From Gemmatimonadota bacterium (lineage in GTDB: Bacteria > Gemmatimonadota > Gemmatimonadetes > Longimicrobiales > Gaopeijiaceae), in contig JAPPGF010000007.1 in assembly GCA_028875075.1 (NCBI GenBank), positions 1 through 64,000 of the forward strand: a DNA stretch of 64,000 nucleotides, given 5' to 3'. A program made the position numbers and the translations under genes. Under the pieces are notes generated by a model. That model was not told where the DNA came from. It ran no database searches and saw only the letters and a program-made list of their open reading frames with translations. This document shows, piece by piece, positions 6,761 to 15,803 of the stretch (the first letter of the stretch is position 1; the number at the start of each line of letters is the position of its first letter).

Positions 6761-9204
6761 GGTGACCCTCGCCTCTCCACACCGAGAACACGTGCGAGGT
6801 GCCCCGCCACATGCTCGAGAAGATGGTCAACCTCTTCGTCGATCAGGGTCCGCTCCGTGCTGATGAACCGCAGGCGGTACGCCAGGGAGCGATGCCGGTC
6901 GGGGACGCCCTCGCCCCGATACAGGTCGAACAGCCCGACTGTCCCTAGCAGCGGCCCGCCCTGCCGACGAATGGTAGCTTCCACTTCTGCTGCAGGGATC
7001 CGGTCCGGGACAAGCAGCGCCAGATCCCGTTCCACCGCAGGGTACGGCGGGATCCCGCGATACCGAACGGCATCCCGGGAGCGTGGTTCCGCAGGAAGCC
7101 GGAGCTCGAATCCCCAGACCGGGTTGGCCCAAGGAGGGGCGTCCAGCCAGGCCGGATCGATACCGCCACCCCACCCGAGGACTGCATCGTCTGCCTTCAC
7201 GGTGAAGCCCAGGTTCGCAGTGACGCCGCTGCCAGGTGGCGCGCCCGGGCTCACCCGCCCGTTTGGCCACACAGCCCGGGTTACGTCCTCGAGCAGGCCC
7301 CGCAGGTCCCAGAGCTCCAGCGTACTATCCTCGTCGGTGAAGTGCATCGGCGCGCGCCGTCCCGTCAGCACCGCAGCCAGTCGCGGCTCCTCGCGTACGC
7401 TCCCGCTCTCGCCCGGATCAGACGTGCCGTGAGCGAAGGAGGTGGCCAGTTCGAAGAGCCGCACGTCGCGGGTGCCCCGGCTCCAGTTGTGCTCAATTCT
7501 GCGCAACAGCGACGGCAGCAGTTCTCGTCTCAGGTAGCCCTCCGCCGAAGAAACAGGATTCCTGAGCGGCAGCTCCCCCTGCGCCGATCCCGCGAACGCC
7601 GGGGTGTGCGACTCGAACAGGCCGCGCTCTACCAGAAGGTCGCGAAGAGCGTCCTCGAGAGCGAAGAGTGGATGGTCAGGCACGGTGCCCGGGCGAAATG
7701 CTTTGAGGTCGGACGGGAAGGCGTCGTATCCGTGCGTTCGCGCGACCTCCTCGATCAGATCCACCTCGCGTGTGACGTCGTGTGCGCGGAACCCGGGCAC
7801 TGATACCCGGATCGGTCCAGCGGTCTTCGATTTCCCCTGCGCTTTGCGCACACCGGTCACACCGAAGCCGAGCGGCTCAAGCAACGCCTTCAGCCTCGTA
7901 GGCTCGAAGTGCACGCCCAGCACCCGCATCACGCGTTCCGGACGTAACTCGACGGTCCGGCGAGTGAATGGGCGAGGGTGACAGTCCGCGACTCTGTGCT
8001 CGACGCGGCCTCCCGCGGTAGCGCGAATCAGCTCAAGCACGCGCCGCAACGCAGGCTCTAGTCCCTCCGGATCCACGCCGCGCTCGAACCGGTAGCTTGC
8101 GTCCGTGGACATGCCGAGCAAACGTCGGGTGGCACGAATCGACCTGGGCTCGAAGCGCGCACATTCGAGGAGCACGTCCGTCGTCGAGGCGGTCACTTCG
8201 GAATCCAACCCCCCCATGATGCCAGCAAGAGCGACCGGGCGCTCGGCGTCACAAATGAGCAGCATGTCCGAGTCCAGCTTGCGCTCCGCGCCGTCGAGCG
8301 TCCGGAACACACGCTCGGCCGTCGAGGGGCGGCGGACCACGATCGTCCGCTCGGCTAGACGTCCCAGGTCGAAGGCGTGCAGGGGCTGGCCCAGTTCGAG
8401 CAACACGTAGTTGGTCGCGTCAACGACGTTGTTGATCGGGCGAGATCCGGCAGCGCGAAGGCGCGCCTGCAGCCAGCCGGGCGAAGGCCCGACTCTCACT
8501 CCGCGGACGACCGCGCCGAGATAGCGGGAGCATAACTCCGGCGCCTCAATCCGCACGGTCGCACCGGATATCGCGGCCGCTGCAGGATCGCTGACCAACG
8601 CGGCGTGCAGGCGACGGCTCCCAGGGAACGGCGGAAACACGAGCGAGGCGTGTCCCCCGGGGGCGACCTCGCGTGCGATGCCCATGTGCGATAGAAGGTC
8701 ACCACGGTTCGCCGTGACTTCCACGTCGAGACGCCAGTCGGCCAAGCCCAGCGCATCCACCAGTGAGGCGCCGGGCAAAAGGCCAGCGGGCAGGTCGAGA
8801 AGGCTGCTGTGGTCGGTCCCGAGCCTCAGCTCCCGCGCTGAACAGAGCATGCCCTCGGAGACCTCGCCGCGGATGGTCGCGCGTCCGATGCGACGACCAT
8901 CAGGCAACGTGGTCCCCACGGGCGCAAACGGGTAGAGCCCGCCTGGGGTGACGTTAGGTGCCCCGCACACGACCTGCACGCGCCGTACGTTGCCCGTGTC
9001 CACCGTGCACAGGCTGAGGCGGTCTGCGCTGGGATGGTGCTCGGCAACCTCCACGCGCGCGACGACGACCCCGGCCAGTCCTTCGTCGAGCGCGATCAGC
9101 GATTCGACCGGCGCACCCCGGAGTGCGAGCCGCTCCGCCAGCTCTTCGGGCGGCTCCTCGATGTCGGGGGCGATGGCTTTCAGCCAAGCGTAAGAGACTT
9201 TCAC
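6757..9204 (-). CDS. pheT: Phenylalanyl-tRNA synthetase beta subunit
   Basis: About 815 residues, the beta subunit of the alpha2-beta2 PheRS. The N-terminus KVSYAWLKAIAPDI, the tRNA-binding EMAP-like domain (VVCGAPNV, then GEVSEGMLCSARELRL), the B3/B4 editing region (NVVDATNYVLLELGQPLHAFD) and the C-terminal ferredoxin-like anticodon-binding domain (YPAVERDLALLVPD, then YRLRF) are all visible. I chose the GTG at 9204, one base after the pheS stop, because it gives the canonical N-terminus; the frame is open further upstream. Confidence 0.95.
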   Translation of the reverse strand: MKVSYAWLKAIAPDIEEPPEELAERLALRGAPVESLIALDEGLAGVVVARVEVAEHHPSADRLSLCTVDTGNVRRVQVVCGAPNVTPGGLYPFAPVGTTLPDGRRIGRATIRGEVSEGMLCSARELRLGTDHSSLLDLPAGLLPGASLVDALGLADWRLDVEVTANRGDLLSHMGIAREVAPGGHASLVFPPFPGSRRLHAALVSDPAAAAISGATVRIEAPELCSRYLGAVVRGVRVGPSPGWLQARLRAAGSRPINNVVDATNYVLLELGQPLHAFDLGRLAERTIVVRRPSTAERVFRTLDGAERKLDSDMLLICDAERPVALAGIMGGLDSEVTASTTDVLLECARFEPRSIRATRRLLGMSTDASYRFERGVDPEGLEPALRRVLELIRATAGGRVEHRVADCHPRPFTRRTVELRPERVMRVLGVHFEPTRLKALLEPLGFGVTGVRKAQGKSKTAGPIRVSVPGFRAHDVTREVDLIEEVARTHGYDAFPSDLKAFRPGTVPDHPLFALEDALRDLLVERGLFESHTPAFAGSAQGELPLRNPVSSAEGYLRRELLPSLLRRIEHNWSRGTRDVRLFELATSFAHGTSDPGESGSVREEPRLAAVLTGRRAPMHFTDEDSTLELWDLRGLLEDVTRAVWPNGRVSPGAPPGSGVTANLGFTVKADDAVLGWGGGIDPAWLDAPPWANPVWGFELRLPAEPRSRDAVRYRGIPPYPAVERDLALLVPDRIPAAEVEATIRRQGGPLLGTVGLFDLYRGEGVPDRHRSLAYRLRFISTERTLIDEEVDHLLEHVAGHLARVLGVERRGSP

Positions 9205-9205
9205 C

Positions 9206-10243
9206 TCAGCGCGCACCCATCTGTGCGAGGAAGCGCATGTCGCTCTCAAAGAACATCCGCAGATCGGGCACGTCGTAACGCAGCATGGCGATCCGGCCCG
9301 GTCCCATGCCGAAGGCCCAACCCGTGTGACGCTCCGGATCACATCCAACGTTGGCCAGCACTGCCGGATCTACCATCCCGGCACCCATGATTTCCAACCA
9401 ATCGCTCTCGACGCGCACGCCGTCGGCACGCGTGACCATGCGCTTCACGTCCACCTCGGCGCTCGGCTCCGTGAAGGGGAAGAACGAGGGCCGAAAGCGG
9501 AGCTTCGCGCCCTCGCCGAAGAAGCGGCGCGCGAACTCCCCCAGCGTGGCTTTCAGGTCTACGAACGTGATCCCGTCGTCGACGGCGAGTCCTTCCACTT
9601 GGAGGAACACCGGCGTGTGCGTTGGATCGTAGCTGTCACGGCGATACACCCATCCGGGCGCCACGACCCGGATGGGCGGTTCGTGGCGCTCCATGGTCCG
9701 CACCTGCACTGGCGACGTATGGCTTCGGAGCAGCAGATCACTCGCCTCCAGATAGAGCGTGTCCTGTTCGTCCGCGGCCGGATGGTCCGTTGGCGTGTTG
9801 AGCGCCACGAAGTTGTACCATTCATTCTCCACCTCGGGACCTCGTACCCGGGTGAAGCCGAGATCATGGAAAATCGCGCATATCTCGTCCACGACCAGCG
9901 TGACCGGATGGCGGGCACCAGTCCAGGGACGCCGACCGGGCAGGGTCAGGTCCACGGGCGACGGTGTGTCGCCGGCCCCGGCGAGCAACTCGCCACTCTT
10001 TCGTTCGAGCGCCTCGGCCAATGACCGCTTGACCCGGTTGGCCTCTGCGCCCACGCGCGGTCGAGTCTCCACGGGCAGAGTGCCCAGCCCCTGCAGCACC
10101 GAGGAGACCTTGCCTTCCCGACGCCCCAGGTACTCCACACGCACGGCTTCGAGCATGCTCGTCTCGGAGGCCTTGGCCACCGCAGCCAGGGCTTCCGTCT
10201 CGAGACGCCTTAGGATGTCTACCAGCGCGATGCCGTCCGTCAT
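9206..10243 (-). CDS. pheS: Phenylalanyl-tRNA synthetase alpha subunit
   Basis: A 345-residue catalytic class II subunit of PheRS. Motif 2/3 landmarks are visible: FVALNTPTDHPA, DTLYLE, LRSHTSPVQVR, DSYDPTHTPVFLQVEGLAVD and the C-terminal GWAFGMGPGRIAMLRYDVPD. An N-terminal coiled coil provides the tRNA-binding arm. The ATG at 10243 has a GGGAGA Shine-Dalgarno; an upstream in-frame extension is out-of-family and was excluded. It lies downstream of rplT behind a hairpin that may attenuate transcription. Confidence 0.95.
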   Translation of the reverse strand: MTDGIALVDILRRLETEALAAVAKASETSMLEAVRVEYLGRREGKVSSVLQGLGTLPVETRPRVGAEANRVKRSLAEALERKSGELLAGAGDTPSPVDLTLPGRRPWTGARHPVTLVVDEICAIFHDLGFTRVRGPEVENEWYNFVALNTPTDHPAADEQDTLYLEASDLLLRSHTSPVQVRTMERHEPPIRVVAPGWVYRRDSYDPTHTPVFLQVEGLAVDDGITFVDLKATLGEFARRFFGEGAKLRFRPSFFPFTEPSAEVDVKRMVTRADGVRVESDWLEIMGAGMVDPAVLANVGCDPERHTGWAFGMGPGRIAMLRYDVPDLRMFFESDMRFLAQMGAR

Positions 10244-10315
10244 CTGGTCTCCCTGAGCCGCTGCTCGCGCGCGCGTTGAGGGTCGAAGCCGCGCAAAGCT
10301 AGGGCGTCGGCGCAC

Positions 10316-10360
10316 AAGAGAAAGGCCCCGCGGGTCGAAGCCCCCAGGGCCGTTTCTCTT
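10316..10360 (-). terminator. Hairpin between rplT and pheS
   Basis: AAGAGAAA and TTTCTCTT form an 8-bp outer stem and GGCCC/GGGCC a 5-bp inner stem, separated by a one-base bulge. Transcribed on the minus strand it ends in TTTCTCTT. It can terminate the infC-rpmI-rplT transcript or set the level of readthrough into pheST. No Phe-rich leader peptide was found upstream, so amino-acid attenuation is not supported. Confidence 0.5.
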
Positions 10361-10400
10361 CGACGGACGCGGGTCCGTGGCCCCACCGGCCCGCCTTGGC

Positions 10401-10766
10401 TCAGTCCGCCTTGGCGAGTCCGGCTCTGGCCGTGTCCGCGAGCTGAGCGAACGCTTCGGGGTTGTGCACCGCCAGCTCGGCCAGCGCTCGCCGGTCGAGC
10501 TCCACTCCCGCACGTGCGAGCCCGTTCATGAAGCGTGAGTAGGTCAGGTCGTGCTGGCGGGCGGCCGCGTTGATTCGGACGATCCAGAGGCGCCGGAAGT
10601 TGCGCTTGTTCTTCTTACGGTCCCGGTAGGCGTGCTCCCAGCCCTTCTCGACCGCGTCCTTGGCGACCCGCCATAGGTTCTTGCGACCACCGAAGTAGCC
10701 CTTGGCCTCTTTGAAGATCTTCTTGTGGCGCCGATTGCGCGGCACCGAACCCCGAGTGCGTGGCAT
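10401..10766 (-). CDS. rplT: 50S ribosomal protein L20
   Basis: A 121-residue ribosomal protein with the basic N-terminal extension ([30 protein letters not shown] in pieces) and the conserved [28 protein letters not shown]. It assembles early on 23S rRNA and in several bacteria represses its own infC-rpmI-rplT operon. It lies 11 bp after rpmI. The length and motifs are normal. Confidence 0.97.
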   Translation of the reverse strand: MPRTRGSVPRNRRHKKIFKEAKGYFGGRKNLWRVAKDAVEKGWEHAYRDRKKNKRNFRRLWIVRINAAARQHDLTYSRFMNGLARAGVELDRRALAELAVHNPEAFAQLADTARAGLAKAD

Positions 10767-10777
10767 CGTTCACTTCC

Positions 10778-10978
10778 TCAAGGGCCGTAGGGAAGCAGCT
10801 GCTTCATCTGCCTCTGATTCGCCTTGTCTACGAAGTCCGCCGCACGCAGTCGGCGCTTCCTCTTCCGGGTCTTTTTGGTGAGGATGTGGCTATGGTTCGC
10901 CTTGTGGCGCTTCAAGCGGCCCGAAGCCGTGGACTTGAGTCGCTTCGCCGCGCCCCTGTGGGTCTTCATCTTGGGCAT
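10778..10978 (-). CDS. rpmI: 50S ribosomal protein L35
   Basis: A 66-residue, strongly basic protein with the family signature [21 protein letters not shown] and the C-terminal [25 protein letters not shown]. It is the second gene of the infC-rpmI-rplT operon, as in most bacteria. Confidence 0.97.
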   Translation of the reverse strand: MPKMKTHRGAAKRLKSTASGRLKRHKANHSHILTKKTRKRKRRLRAADFVDKANQRQMKQLLPYGP

Positions 10979-11034
10979 GTTCGCTTCCTTGCTGGCCTAT
11001 GGTTCCTCTCCAGGCCCCCTTGGTTGGCGGCGCT

Positions 11035-11583
11035 CTATCTGGACTTGAGCGGCGCAACGATCATCGACATCTGGCGCCCCTCGAAGCTCGGATTCTGCTC
11101 TACTTTGGCGACGTCCCCCAAATCGCCGGTCACCCGTTTCAGCACTTCAAGCCCCAGCTCCGGGTGCGTTACCTGCCGGCCGCGAAATATCATCGTCAAC
11201 TTGACCTTGTTACCGTCCTCGAGGAAACGGCGCGCGTGCCGGAGCTTGAAGTCGTAGTCGTGCTCCTCGATGCCGGGCCGGAACTTCACTTCCTTGACCT
11301 GGATCGTGTGCTGCTTCCGCCGGGCTTCGCGCGCGGCGCGCGCCTCCTCGTACTTGAACTTCCCGTAGTCCATCAAGCGAACCACGGGAGGCCGCGCGTC
11401 GGGCGCCACCTCCACCATGTCCAGCCCCTGTACTGTCGCTCGCTCCCGGGCCTCCTCCAGGGACACGATCCCAACTTGCTTGCCTTGTTCGTCGATCAGA
11501 CGGATCGGGCTGATCCGGATCTGTTCGTTGACTCGGATCCGCTTCTCGGCTATGGCGTCGACCTCCGTGCGTATGGCGACCAA
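11035..11583 (-). CDS. infC: Translation initiation factor IF-3
   Basis: About 182 residues. The N-domain begins KRIRVNEQIRISPIRLIDEQG, then MVEVAPDARPPVVRLMDYGKFKYE; the C-domain has KEVKFRPGIEEHDYDFKLRHARRFLEDG in pieces. No ATG or GTG fits the family N-terminus. The best start is the TTG at 11583, with GGGGGAAGG just upstream. A rare initiation codon fits IF-3 autoregulation known from infC elsewhere, because IF-3 discriminates against non-standard starts. A U-tract terminator hairpin lies only 17 bp before the TTG. Confidence 0.93.
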   Translation of the reverse strand: MVAIRTEVDAIAEKRIRVNEQIRISPIRLIDEQGKQVGIVSLEEARERATVQGLDMVEVAPDARPPVVRLMDYGKFKYEEARAAREARRKQHTIQVKEVKFRPGIEEHDYDFKLRHARRFLEDGNKVKLTMIFRGRQVTHPELGLEVLKRVTGDLGDVAKVEQNPSFEGRQMSMIVAPLKSR

Positions 11584-11599
11584 GGGACCTTCCCCCGGC

Positions 11600-11625
11600 A
11601 AAAAAAAAGCCCGGAAGAACCAGGC
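11600..11625 (-). terminator. Intrinsic terminator/attenuator in the infC leader
   Basis: On the minus strand GCCTGG pairs with CCGGGC around a 5-nt loop and is followed by nine T residues, ending 17 bp before the infC start. A textbook intrinsic terminator placed directly ahead of infC implies transcription attenuation of the infC-rpmI-rplT operon. L20-dependent attenuation of this operon is known in Bacillus, but here the effector is an inference. Confidence 0.7.
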
Positions 11626-11986
11626 CAGTGGACCGCGGCCGTGGTCAAGACCCACGGCGGCGCCCCTCAACCCGGCGGTACCTCCCGGAGCGATCCGGTG
11701 GACCGATCAGGTGGAGCCGCGACGCACGCGGCTCACTTCAACGTTGTCTGTCCTCCGCTACCTCCGATAAGACGCCGAGACAGGCAAGGGAAGCTCGCGA
11801 CAGGAGCGGGGCCCGTCAACTCGGATCCTGTCCAGCGACGAATGAGTATCCATGTCGCAAGCAGGTCGGGGCGGGCCACGCCTTCAGAGCGAACTGGGCT
11901 CGGACAGTGCCGAAACACCGCAGCGGCCACACCTGCGACAGCGGCGGACTCATCGTGCGTGGCAAGGCACTGATCCGCGTGAGGCT
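11626..11986 (-). promoter_or_regulatory. Structured leader and promoter region of infC
   Basis: The 361 bases between the thrS stop and the infC terminator hairpin hold no plausible gene. A perfect 8-bp hairpin occurs at 11714-11734 (GAGCCGCG, 5-nt loop, CGCGGCTC). A TTGACG hexamer near 11815 is a possible -35, but no convincing -10 lies at 17 bp. The region is a candidate long regulatory leader, possibly L20-responsive. No sequence match to known L20 leaders could be tested by eye. Confidence 0.4.
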
Positions 11987-13906
11987 CTAGTCCAGCCGCC
12001 GCGTCGATACCTTCTCGACGAGACGAGCGATGAACTCCTCCCGCCCCATGACCTCCTGCTTCCTAGCTGCCCCACGGTGGCGCACCGCTACCGTCCCGAC
12101 CGTGGCTTCTCTTTCCCCAACCACGGCCATGTAGGGGACCTTGAGGAGTTCGGCTTCGCGGATTCGATACGAAAGCGTGTCGCGGTCGTCGAGCGTGGCC
12201 CGGATCCGCGCCGCTTCCAACTGCGCGACCAGCGAGGCAGCACTCTCTGCCTGGTGCTCCGAGATGGGCAACACACGCACTTGTTCGGGAGCAAGCCACA
12301 GAGGGAAAGCGCCGGCGAAGTGCTCGATGAGGATGGCGATGAAGCGCTCGAACGAACCGCACACTGCGCGGTGAATCACCACCGGACGGTGTACGGCGTT
12401 GTCGTCGCCCACGTAGGAAAGGTTGAAGCGCTCTGCGGCCGCGTAATCGAGTTGTATCGTACCCAGCTGCCACGCACGGCCGAGGGAGTCGGTAACGTCG
12501 AAGTCGATCTTGGGACCGTAGAAGGCGCCTTCGCCCTCTTTCACTTCGTATGACCGATCGGTCGCCTCCAGACCGGCGCGCAAGGCGGCTTCGGCACGGT
12601 CCCACATGGCATCGTCCCCGATTCTTCGCTCCGGCCGCGTGGCGAACTTGAGCGTCGCCACGAGCCCGAACGTCTCGTAGTAGGCGAGGATGAAATCCAT
12701 TAGAAATCTCACCTCGTCGGCAATCTGGTCTTCGCGCAGGTAGACGTGGCAGTCGTCTTGTGCGAACTGGCGCACGCGGGTCAGTCCGGAGAGCGTGCCG
12801 GACAACTCGTGCCGTTGCAGGACGTCGAATGTGACGTAGCGCAGTGGAAGGACCCGATAGGAGTGATGTGCCGTGCTGTAATAGATGTGGTGTGACGGGC
12901 AATTCATGGGCTTGAGGCTCATGTCATGCTCGCCGGACTCGCGATTCAGTACCAGGAACATGTTCTCCCGGTACTTGCCCCAGTGGCCGGACTGCTCCCA
13001 GAGGGTCTTCGTGTAGAGGAGCGGTGTCCTGATCTCGAGAAAGTTCGCACGCTGCCGCTCCCGCACGAAGTCAATCAAGAGGTTGTAGAGTGTCGTGCCG
13101 CGGGGCGTCCAGAAGGCAGCACCGGGCGACACGGGATGGAACTGGAAGAGATCCAACTCGCGTCCGAGTCTGCGATGATCGCGCTTCTTGGCCTCCTCCA
13201 GCCGCGTCAGGTGCTCGGTCAGGTCAGTTGCCTTCCAGAAGGCCGTTCCGTAGACGCGCTGGAGCATCTGACGGCGTTCGTCTCCCCGCCAGTATGCACC
13301 CGCACCGTGCAGTAGCTTGAAGTGCTGGAGCCGTCCTGTACTGGGCACGTGCGGTCCGCGGCACAAATCGAGGAACGGGCCGTTGCGGTAGACGGTTATC
13401 TCCTCCTCCGGCCCCAGCTCCTCTAGGCGCTCCAGTTTGAGAGGATCGCCCGCAAACAGGTCGCGCGCCTCCTCGCGTGTCACGACCCAGCGTTCGAACG
13501 GCATGTCGGCCTCGACCACCGCGTGCATGCGCTCCTCGAACGCAGCCAGATCCTCGGGCGTGAACGGAGCTTCGACCCCGAAGTCGTAGTAGAAGCCGTC
13601 GTCGACGGGCGGCCCGAAGCCGATCGCCGCGTTCGGACGGAGTTCCCGAACCGCAGTCGCGAGGACATGTGCAGCAGAATGGCGCAGGACCGGGAGCGAC
13701 TCGGGATCCCCAGGTGTCAGGACTCGGACATTCGCGTCACGAGCCGGTACGTACATGAGGTCGCGTACGTCACCGTCGACGACGGCGGCCACGGCCGCCT
13801 TGGCGAGGCCCGGGCCGACGGCCCGCGCCAGATCCATCAGTGTAGACCCGGCAGGCAACTGGCGTATGCTCTGGTCCGGGAGTGTGAAGCAGACGGTCTG
13901 GCTCAT
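11987..13906 (-). CDS. thrS: Threonyl-tRNA synthetase
   Basis: A 639-residue class II synthetase. Order: TGS domain (FTLPDQSIRQLPAGSTLMDL), editing domain with HSAAHVLATAVRELRP and the second-site Cys in GPFLDLCRGPHVPSTG, catalytic core with the zinc ligand in LKPMNCPSHHIYY, motif 2 (RYVTFDVLQRHELSGTLSGL) and a C-terminal anticodon domain (LAPEQVRVLPISEHQ). It precedes infC as in the classic thrS-infC-rpmI-rplT-pheST cluster, but a 360-bp leader separates them. No Shine-Dalgarno is obvious at the ATG. Confidence 0.96.
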   Translation of the reverse strand: MSQTVCFTLPDQSIRQLPAGSTLMDLARAVGPGLAKAAVAAVVDGDVRDLMYVPARDANVRVLTPGDPESLPVLRHSAAHVLATAVRELRPNAAIGFGPPVDDGFYYDFGVEAPFTPEDLAAFEERMHAVVEADMPFERWVVTREEARDLFAGDPLKLERLEELGPEEEITVYRNGPFLDLCRGPHVPSTGRLQHFKLLHGAGAYWRGDERRQMLQRVYGTAFWKATDLTEHLTRLEEAKKRDHRRLGRELDLFQFHPVSPGAAFWTPRGTTLYNLLIDFVRERQRANFLEIRTPLLYTKTLWEQSGHWGKYRENMFLVLNRESGEHDMSLKPMNCPSHHIYYSTAHHSYRVLPLRYVTFDVLQRHELSGTLSGLTRVRQFAQDDCHVYLREDQIADEVRFLMDFILAYYETFGLVATLKFATRPERRIGDDAMWDRAEAALRAGLEATDRSYEVKEGEGAFYGPKIDFDVTDSLGRAWQLGTIQLDYAAAERFNLSYVGDDNAVHRPVVIHRAVCGSFERFIAILIEHFAGAFPLWLAPEQVRVLPISEHQAESAASLVAQLEAARIRATLDDRDTLSYRIREAELLKVPYMAVVGEREATVGTVAVRHRGAARKQEVMGREEFIARLVEKVSTRRLD

Positions 13907-14157
13907 CGGATTCGGGAGAAAACTGCCGGTCGCGGGTCACGCGCGCTCACGAAACCCGCGGGAACCGTGTGCGTTCCGCCAAGCCGAGCGACGGTGTAGG
14001 CACCGTTCGCTGCTCAAGCCGGTGACCACGGCCAGGCACCGGCTCGCGTCGCCGCACCCAAGCCGTTGCGAGCACACTCGGCTGACCGTCACGCGCCCCG
14101 CTGCGCGCGCGGTCGCCACGAACGAGCTGCATGATGGAGAACTCCGTGAGCTGCGCC

Positions 14158-15036
14158 TCAGTCGTCCCCCACCCACTCCACAACGGCCAGGACGGGCCGG
14201 TGGTCGGAGGCGGTACGGTCATCGAGCGTCCGTGCCTCGATCACGCGCCACTCACCGGCGGGGCGAACCAACACGTAGTCGCCGCGCGGTCCCCGTCGCC
14301 TTCCATCTCGGTTGACGTACTCGTCCGTGGCCAAGGCGACGGGATTAGTCCAGCGGTCGTCCAAGACTGCCATGACCTCCGTCCCGGGTCGAGCGTTGAA
14401 GTCCCCTGCGAGGATGCCCGGCAGACTATCGGTGGAGGCCAGCATCTCGTTCAGGCAACGGGCCTGCCGCAGCTGGTCGATCGACTCACGCCACTGATCC
14501 AGATGCGTGCTCGTGAACTGCAGCAGAGGTCCGTCCTCACCCGCGTGCACAAGAACCGTAAGCGCGACTCTCGGTTCACGGTGACCGGACGACGGAAGCG
14601 CCCAATTCCGGGGCGCCTGCAGCGGCCAGCGCGACAGCACCCCCACGCCATAGCGTCCCCCCTCAAACCCCATGGCGGCACCGAACTCGCCGTGCATACC
14701 GAGGAGAGCCGCCAGCTCGTCGAGTTGATTGACTTCACTGGAGCGCTTGGTGCCCTGATCCACTTCCTGTAGGGCCACTAGATCCGGCCGGGCCTCCCGA
14801 ATGACCTCGGCCACGCGGGCGAGATCGAGGTGGCCGTCGGTCCCCTCGCCGTGGCGGATGTTGTAGGCGAGCACCCGGATCGTGACCGGCTCCGGGCCAG
14901 GACTCTGCGAAGCGGCCGCAGCTGCCGAGAGCAACAGGGGAACGAGCGCGAGGATCGTCCTCGCACCCGGCTGCCGTCCCTCAAACATACCGTGGAATTT
15001 CCGACCCATGCTAGTTCTTTCGCTCGGCAATCGCAT
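14158..15036 (-). CDS. Secreted endonuclease/exonuclease/phosphatase family protein
   Basis: About 292 residues. After a hydrophobic leader (TILALVPLLLSAAAAASQ) comes an EEP (DNase I-like) fold with its metal and catalytic motifs: VLAYNIRHGEG, LVALQEVDQGT, TSTHLDQW, ILAGDFNARPGTE and SDHRPVLAVVEW. Family members cleave DNA, RNA or phosphoesters of sugars and lipids; the substrate cannot be read from the sequence. Met at 15009 or 14988 are alternative starts that still leave the signal peptide. The gene ends the host block just before the mobile element. Confidence 0.82.
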   Translation of the reverse strand: MRLPSERTSMGRKFHGMFEGRQPGARTILALVPLLLSAAAAASQSPGPEPVTIRVLAYNIRHGEGTDGHLDLARVAEVIREARPDLVALQEVDQGTKRSSEVNQLDELAALLGMHGEFGAAMGFEGGRYGVGVLSRWPLQAPRNWALPSSGHREPRVALTVLVHAGEDGPLLQFTSTHLDQWRESIDQLRQARCLNEMLASTDSLPGILAGDFNARPGTEVMAVLDDRWTNPVALATDEYVNRDGRRRGPRGDYVLVRPAGEWRVIEARTLDDRTASDHRPVLAVVEWVGDD

Positions 15037-15174
15037 GCCGCCGGCAGTGCCATCCCGCCGCTGCTCGCGTTACCGGCCAAGTACCGCAGGCATACGGCCG
15101 GATCCCGTCCCTACCCCGGTGGAGACCCATGGCAGCGTAACGGCGCGGATGTCCGAGCCGCCATCTCGGAAGCT

Positions 15175-15190
15175 GCACGTCAAGACTGCC
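15175..15190 (+). repeat. Candidate attachment site, left copy
   Basis: GCACGTCAAGACTGCC matches the right copy at 25199-25214 in 15 of 16 positions, with 12 identical in a row. It lies between the host EEP gene and the last gene of the element. Short cores are normal for intergenic tyrosine-recombinase sites, but a 12-bp match is not conclusive alone. Confidence 0.5.
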
Positions 15191-15231
15191 TGTCGGCGCA
15201 CCCTAGCTATAAATACAGCAAGGAAGCGAAC

Positions 15232-15612
15232 TTAGGTCGTGTCCGGAGAAGAGCGTTTGGCCCGTGTAACCCCTTCGCGTAACGCGTAGTAGCGGCGACT
15301 CCGGACGTTCTTGGCGACGCGCCGGCACGGTGGGCTGCAGTACTTCTTCGGGGTCGTGGACCCGCAGATGAGGCAGCGGCGCTGGCGGCGCTCTTGGCTC
15401 CGCTTGCGGCTCTTGTATGCGGTCCACGCGCAGCGATCACATATGGCCCGGCCGCCCGATGGCTTGCCGCAGGGCCCGCATCGCCCGGCGGCGCGGTGTC
15501 GCCGGTAGGAAGCCCGGCGGCGACAGCGGAAGCCGCAGAACCTCTGGTGCGGGCTGCGGGGATGGCGGACGTACTCTAGCCCGCAGTTGACGCACGTTGC
15601 TCGCCTGCCCGC
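15232..15612 (-). pseudogene. Zinc-ribbon protein, C-terminal part in a shifted frame
   Basis: An open frame with three paired-cysteine modules: CVNC with CGFRC, CGPC with CDRC, and CLIC with YCSPPC, followed by a very basic tail. No ATG, GTG or TTG with a usable ribosome site opens this frame here. It continues the upstream zinc-ribbon gene (15576-15803) in the -1 frame, and joining GEQRA to TCVNCG would give one protein with four zinc ribbons. A real frameshift mutation, programmed slippage or a sequencing error are all possible. Function is unknown; nucleic-acid binding is an inference. Confidence 0.5.
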
Positions 15613-15803
15613 CGGCGCGCGATCATTTCCTCGTAGGTCGCCATCTTCGCGAGCTGGATCGCCTGCTGCACCGCCCACGCCTCCACGTACTCGGCCTTCC
15701 GGCACGGGTCGCAAAGCACGCGCTGCAGCCCCACGTCGACCTTCCAGCACCGCCAGCATAGGCCCGGCTCCGTCTCGGCCCGGTCCCAGCGCGTCTCGCT
15801 CAC
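15576..15803 (-). CDS. Small zinc-ribbon protein (N-terminal part)
   Basis: A 75-residue product starting with a GTG that overlaps the upstream gene stop by 4 bp (GTGA), which fixes the frame. One CWRC...CDPC zinc ribbon is followed by a helical segment (YVEAWAVQQAIQLAKMATYE). The frame stops at TAG just where three more zinc ribbons appear in the -1 frame. It is the last gene of the head operon; late-gene activators of some satellites are small zinc proteins, but no specific similarity is claimed. Confidence 0.6.
   Translation of the reverse strand: MSETRWDRAETEPGLCWRCWKVDVGLQRVLCDPCRKAEYVEAWAVQQAIQLAKMATYEEMIARRRAGEQRASTAG

Noticed and set aside
13907-14157. Possible T-box leader before thrS (a stretch resembling GGTTCCCGCGG).
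   Set aside because: Only about half of the T-box core matches and no specifier stem with a Thr codon could be drawn.
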